In this document: in pieces, positions 6,890-8,415 of the stretch
Position numbering within the stretch: the first letter of the stretch is position 1
Layout: each line of letters starts with the position of its first letter
Assembly: GCA_023488865.1 (NCBI GenBank)
Contig: JAMDDG010000414.1
Coordinates: 1-8,415, forward strand
Reading direction: 5' to 3'
Length of the DNA: 8,415 bases
Origin: Bacteroidota bacterium
Lineage (GTDB): Bacteria; Bacteroidota; Bacteroidia; Bacteroidales; Prolixibacteraceae
Program-made: the position numbers and the translations under genes
The notes under the pieces: generated by a model
The model's input: the letters and a program-made list of their open reading frames with translations, nothing else
Database searches by the model: none
What the model was told of the DNA's origin: nothing

Positions 6890-8101
6890 ATGAAAAACAA
6901 AATCGTTTATTATTTTATTCTCGCCATTATTTTAATGAGTTGTAGCAGTGGACCTGTAAAAACTGAACAATCCGGGATCCAAAAAATGATTCTGCAACTA
7001 AATGGGAAAAAATATGATGAACTATATTTACAAGCGATGTTGCCAATTCCCAGTCATTTTATAAATATTAAGATTTTTGCAGGACAATCTGAAGATGGTC
7101 ACAAATGGACATTTACTATTCCTGATTCAATCAACAAAATGGTTGATTCTTATGGTATCTTGACAAGACCCTTTGATTTTAAAACAAATACATCATATTC
7201 AATCCGGTTCATTGGTTTATCAAATAAAGAACAATTTTTTTCATATGTTTATGATGAAAAAAATCCAATTCTTGAAGCTACTTATACTGAAACAAAACAA
7301 GTTCATGGTGTACCTGGCCAAGTAGATTTTATAGCAGTGAATGACACTTTTGCCAGTGATGGGCCATCCCGCTCAAGGGATATATTCAGTGTTAATTTTA
7401 AGGTGAAAGATACTGAAATGGAACTAAGTATGAAATTTAGCGCATTCGCTTTTATCGATATGGATCGTTATGATGCTTCATTTGCAGAAAAGGATTCAAT
7501 TTCTCATCTATATCCCAATTCTAAATATCTGATGAGTCAATTTTATTATATGCGCAGTTCCTTTAAAAATATGGATGATGCAAAAAAGATCTATGCCAAT
7601 TTTTCGCAAGAAAATAAATCTACTTGGTTTGGAATAGAAAGTGGTAACTACATTACGAATTATAAGAAACTGTATTCATCAGGTTTTGAGGATGTTTTAT
7701 TAAAAAATTCAGATACTGAAACATTAGAGCCAATTATAAGAGATTCAACAAAATTCACATTAGTAATCTTTTCGGCCGCATGGTGCAGCCCTTGCCACAA
7801 AATTATTCCTGAACTCATGGATGTTTATAAAGACTTGAACGGGAAACTGGAGATGGTATACGTTTCGTTAGATCAGAGTAAGACCTTGAATGATTGGAAG
7901 AAATTAATAAAAGAAAAAAGTATTCCTTGGAGAAGTCTTGTAACTGTCGGTCAGGTGAAAGAAATTGAAGACAAATACGATGCTGGTTCAATACCACATA
8001 TGCTACTTGTTTATCCCAACAAATCTGTAAAAAAGATTGATATAAGAGAGAAAGATGATAAAGAGATGCTTTATCAATTAGTTAGCACAAAAATTAATTA
8101 A
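6890..8101 (+). CDS. Lipoprotein with C-terminal TlpA/ResA-like thioredoxin domain
   Basis: The 403-residue protein starts with a lipoprotein signal: charged MKNK, a hydrophobic stretch at 5-16 and lipobox LMSC with Cys18 as the lipidated residue. It is followed by SSGP, which has no acidic export signal. Residues 30-280 are a domain I do not recognise, rich in aromatic and beta-prone segments, ending in a helical part (about 211-270). Residues 287-400 form a thioredoxin fold: LVIFSAAWCSPCHKIIPEL (291-309) with redox cysteines C299 and C302 in a WCSPC motif, MVYVSLDQS (322-330), and the cis-proline SIPHMLLVYP (367-376). Such proteins act on the periplasmic side of an envelope membrane as thiol-disulfide reductases, for example in cytochrome c maturation or disulfide repair. 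The large N-terminal part resembles the layout of Bacteroidetes TlpA-family lipoproteins, where it may choose the partner. It is strongly AT-rich and has no visible TAnnTTTG element in the 247 bases upstream. Confidence 0.88.
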   Translation: MKNKIVYYFILAIILMSCSSGPVKTEQSGIQKMILQLNGKKYDELYLQAMLPIPSHFINIKIFAGQSEDGHKWTFTIPDSINKMVDSYGILTRPFDFKTNTSYSIRFIGLSNKEQFFSYVYDEKNPILEATYTETKQVHGVPGQVDFIAVNDTFASDGPSRSRDIFSVNFKVKDTEMELSMKFSAFAFIDMDRYDASFAEKDSISHLYPNSKYLMSQFYYMRSSFKNMDDAKKIYANFSQENKSTWFGIESGNYITNYKKLYSSGFEDVLLKNSDTETLEPIIRDSTKFTLVIFSAAWCSPCHKIIPELMDVYKDLNGKLEMVYVSLDQSKTLNDWKKLIKEKSIPWRSLVTVGQVKEIEDKYDAGSIPHMLLVYPNKSVKKIDIREKDDKEMLYQLVSTKIN

Positions 8102-8127
8102 GACTATGTGGCTTTGTATGAATAATA

Positions 8128-8263
8128 ACAGTGCACAACAGCAAAATACCGGCAAGCCGGGTTTCGGTGCTTCGTTGACAGGAAATTAGTAAATTGAAAA
8201 GCAATTCTTCGTAGGAAGTTCATCGGTAAAATTCCGCACTGTGCATAGCTGCGACCGTTATGG
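8128..8263. repeat. Structured intergenic element, possible repeat or cassette spacer
   Basis: The 136 bases from ACAGTG to TTATGG are richer in G+C than the flanking AT-rich DNA and full of short inverted repeats: CCGGC-aa-GCCGG (8149-8160), AATTG-aaaag-CAATT near 8193-8207, ACAGTGC (8128-8134) facing GCACTGT (8236-8242), and ATAAC (8125-8129) facing GTTAT (8257-8261). Open frames across it on the minus strand look artefactual. From memory it resembles elements that recur between genes in Bacteroidetes genomes and are often miscalled as short hypothetical proteins; I cannot verify this here. There is no transposase, so an insertion sequence is not supported. Confidence 0.45.
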
Positions 8264-8338
8264 CCAAAGCAAAAAAAATGCCGGATAAATTCGGAGTAAA
8301 AAATAATAAAGTTCGATTCATAAATAAAACTAAAAATC

Positions 8339-8415
8339 ATGAGACAAATATTGAGCTTTATGCTGCTGACTGTTTTTATGATTACCATCAATTCTTGCTC
8401 AAAAGAAAAAGTTGG
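8339..8415 (+). CDS. Start of a putative lipoprotein (3' end outside window)
   Basis: Only 25 full codons are present. They begin MRQILSFMLLTVFMI and continue TINSCSKEKV: a short basic start, a hydrophobic stretch and a lipobox-like INSC with Cys20 as the probable lipidated residue, followed by Ser-Lys-Glu-Lys. This pattern is typical of Bacteroidetes lipoproteins. The mature protein is outside the window, so no function can be given. The start context (AAATCATGA) is nearly the same as that of the thioredoxin lipoprotein at 6890, and both follow a structured spacer. Confidence 0.65.
   Translation, partial: MRQILSFMLLTVFMITINSCSKEKV

Noticed and set aside
8104..8391. 95-codon open frame on the minus strand across the last spacer
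   Set aside because: It covers the structured spacer and overlaps the start of the next lipoprotein. The peptide has no domain and looks like a translated intergenic repeat.

Overview
The window looks like chromosomal DNA from a Bacteroidetes (Bacteroidota) bacterium, probably an anaerobic or fermentative one. Three things point there. TAnnTTTG-type -7 promoter elements sit in front of genes. Start codons lack good Shine-Dalgarno sequences and lie in A-rich contexts. The protein set (a LysM plus type 1 periplasmic-binding-protein fusion, lipoproteins with a thioredoxin domain, an NfnAB pair followed by a dihydroorotate-dehydrogenase-like protein) is familiar from that phylum. The assignment rests on pattern recognition and no search was run.

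Layout. Bases 1-307 (minus strand) hold most of a bacterial SUI1/eIF1-like factor (YciH family), running off the left edge. Bases 308-699 are an AT-rich divergent intergenic region with one -7-like element for each direction. Bases 700-5697 form a tight plus-strand run of four genes with gaps of only 4-10 bases: nfnA, nfnB, a PyrD-fold flavoprotein that lacks the dihydroorotate dehydrogenase active site, and a secreted LysM/periplasmic-binding-like protein. After a short gap with its own promoter-like element, the DNA becomes visibly more AT-rich. Bases 5797-6642 encode a stand-alone Bro-N (phage antirepressor/DinD-like) protein, 6890-8101 a thioredoxin-fold lipoprotein, and 8339-8415 the first residues of another lipoprotein. 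The two gaps between these last three genes are islands of short GC-rich hairpins.

How the genes work together. NfnA and NfnB make the NADH-dependent reduced ferredoxin:NADP+ oxidoreductase, a soluble flavin-based electron-bifurcating enzyme that balances the NADH, NADPH and ferredoxin pools. NfnA has the same fold as PyrK, the partner of class 1B PyrD, and the next gene encodes a PyrD-like barrel whose catalytic cysteine position is Met. This suggests, as inference, that the third protein may be a redox partner of the Nfn complex with a different substrate. The LysM protein is envelope-located and shares the transcription unit by spacing only. The right-hand third reads as an accessory region of single genes separated by repeat-like spacers.

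The most interesting points are the Nfn plus pseudo-PyrD cluster and the two similarly built structured spacers around the lipoprotein gene. No CRISPR array, tRNA, rRNA or intact insertion sequence is visible.
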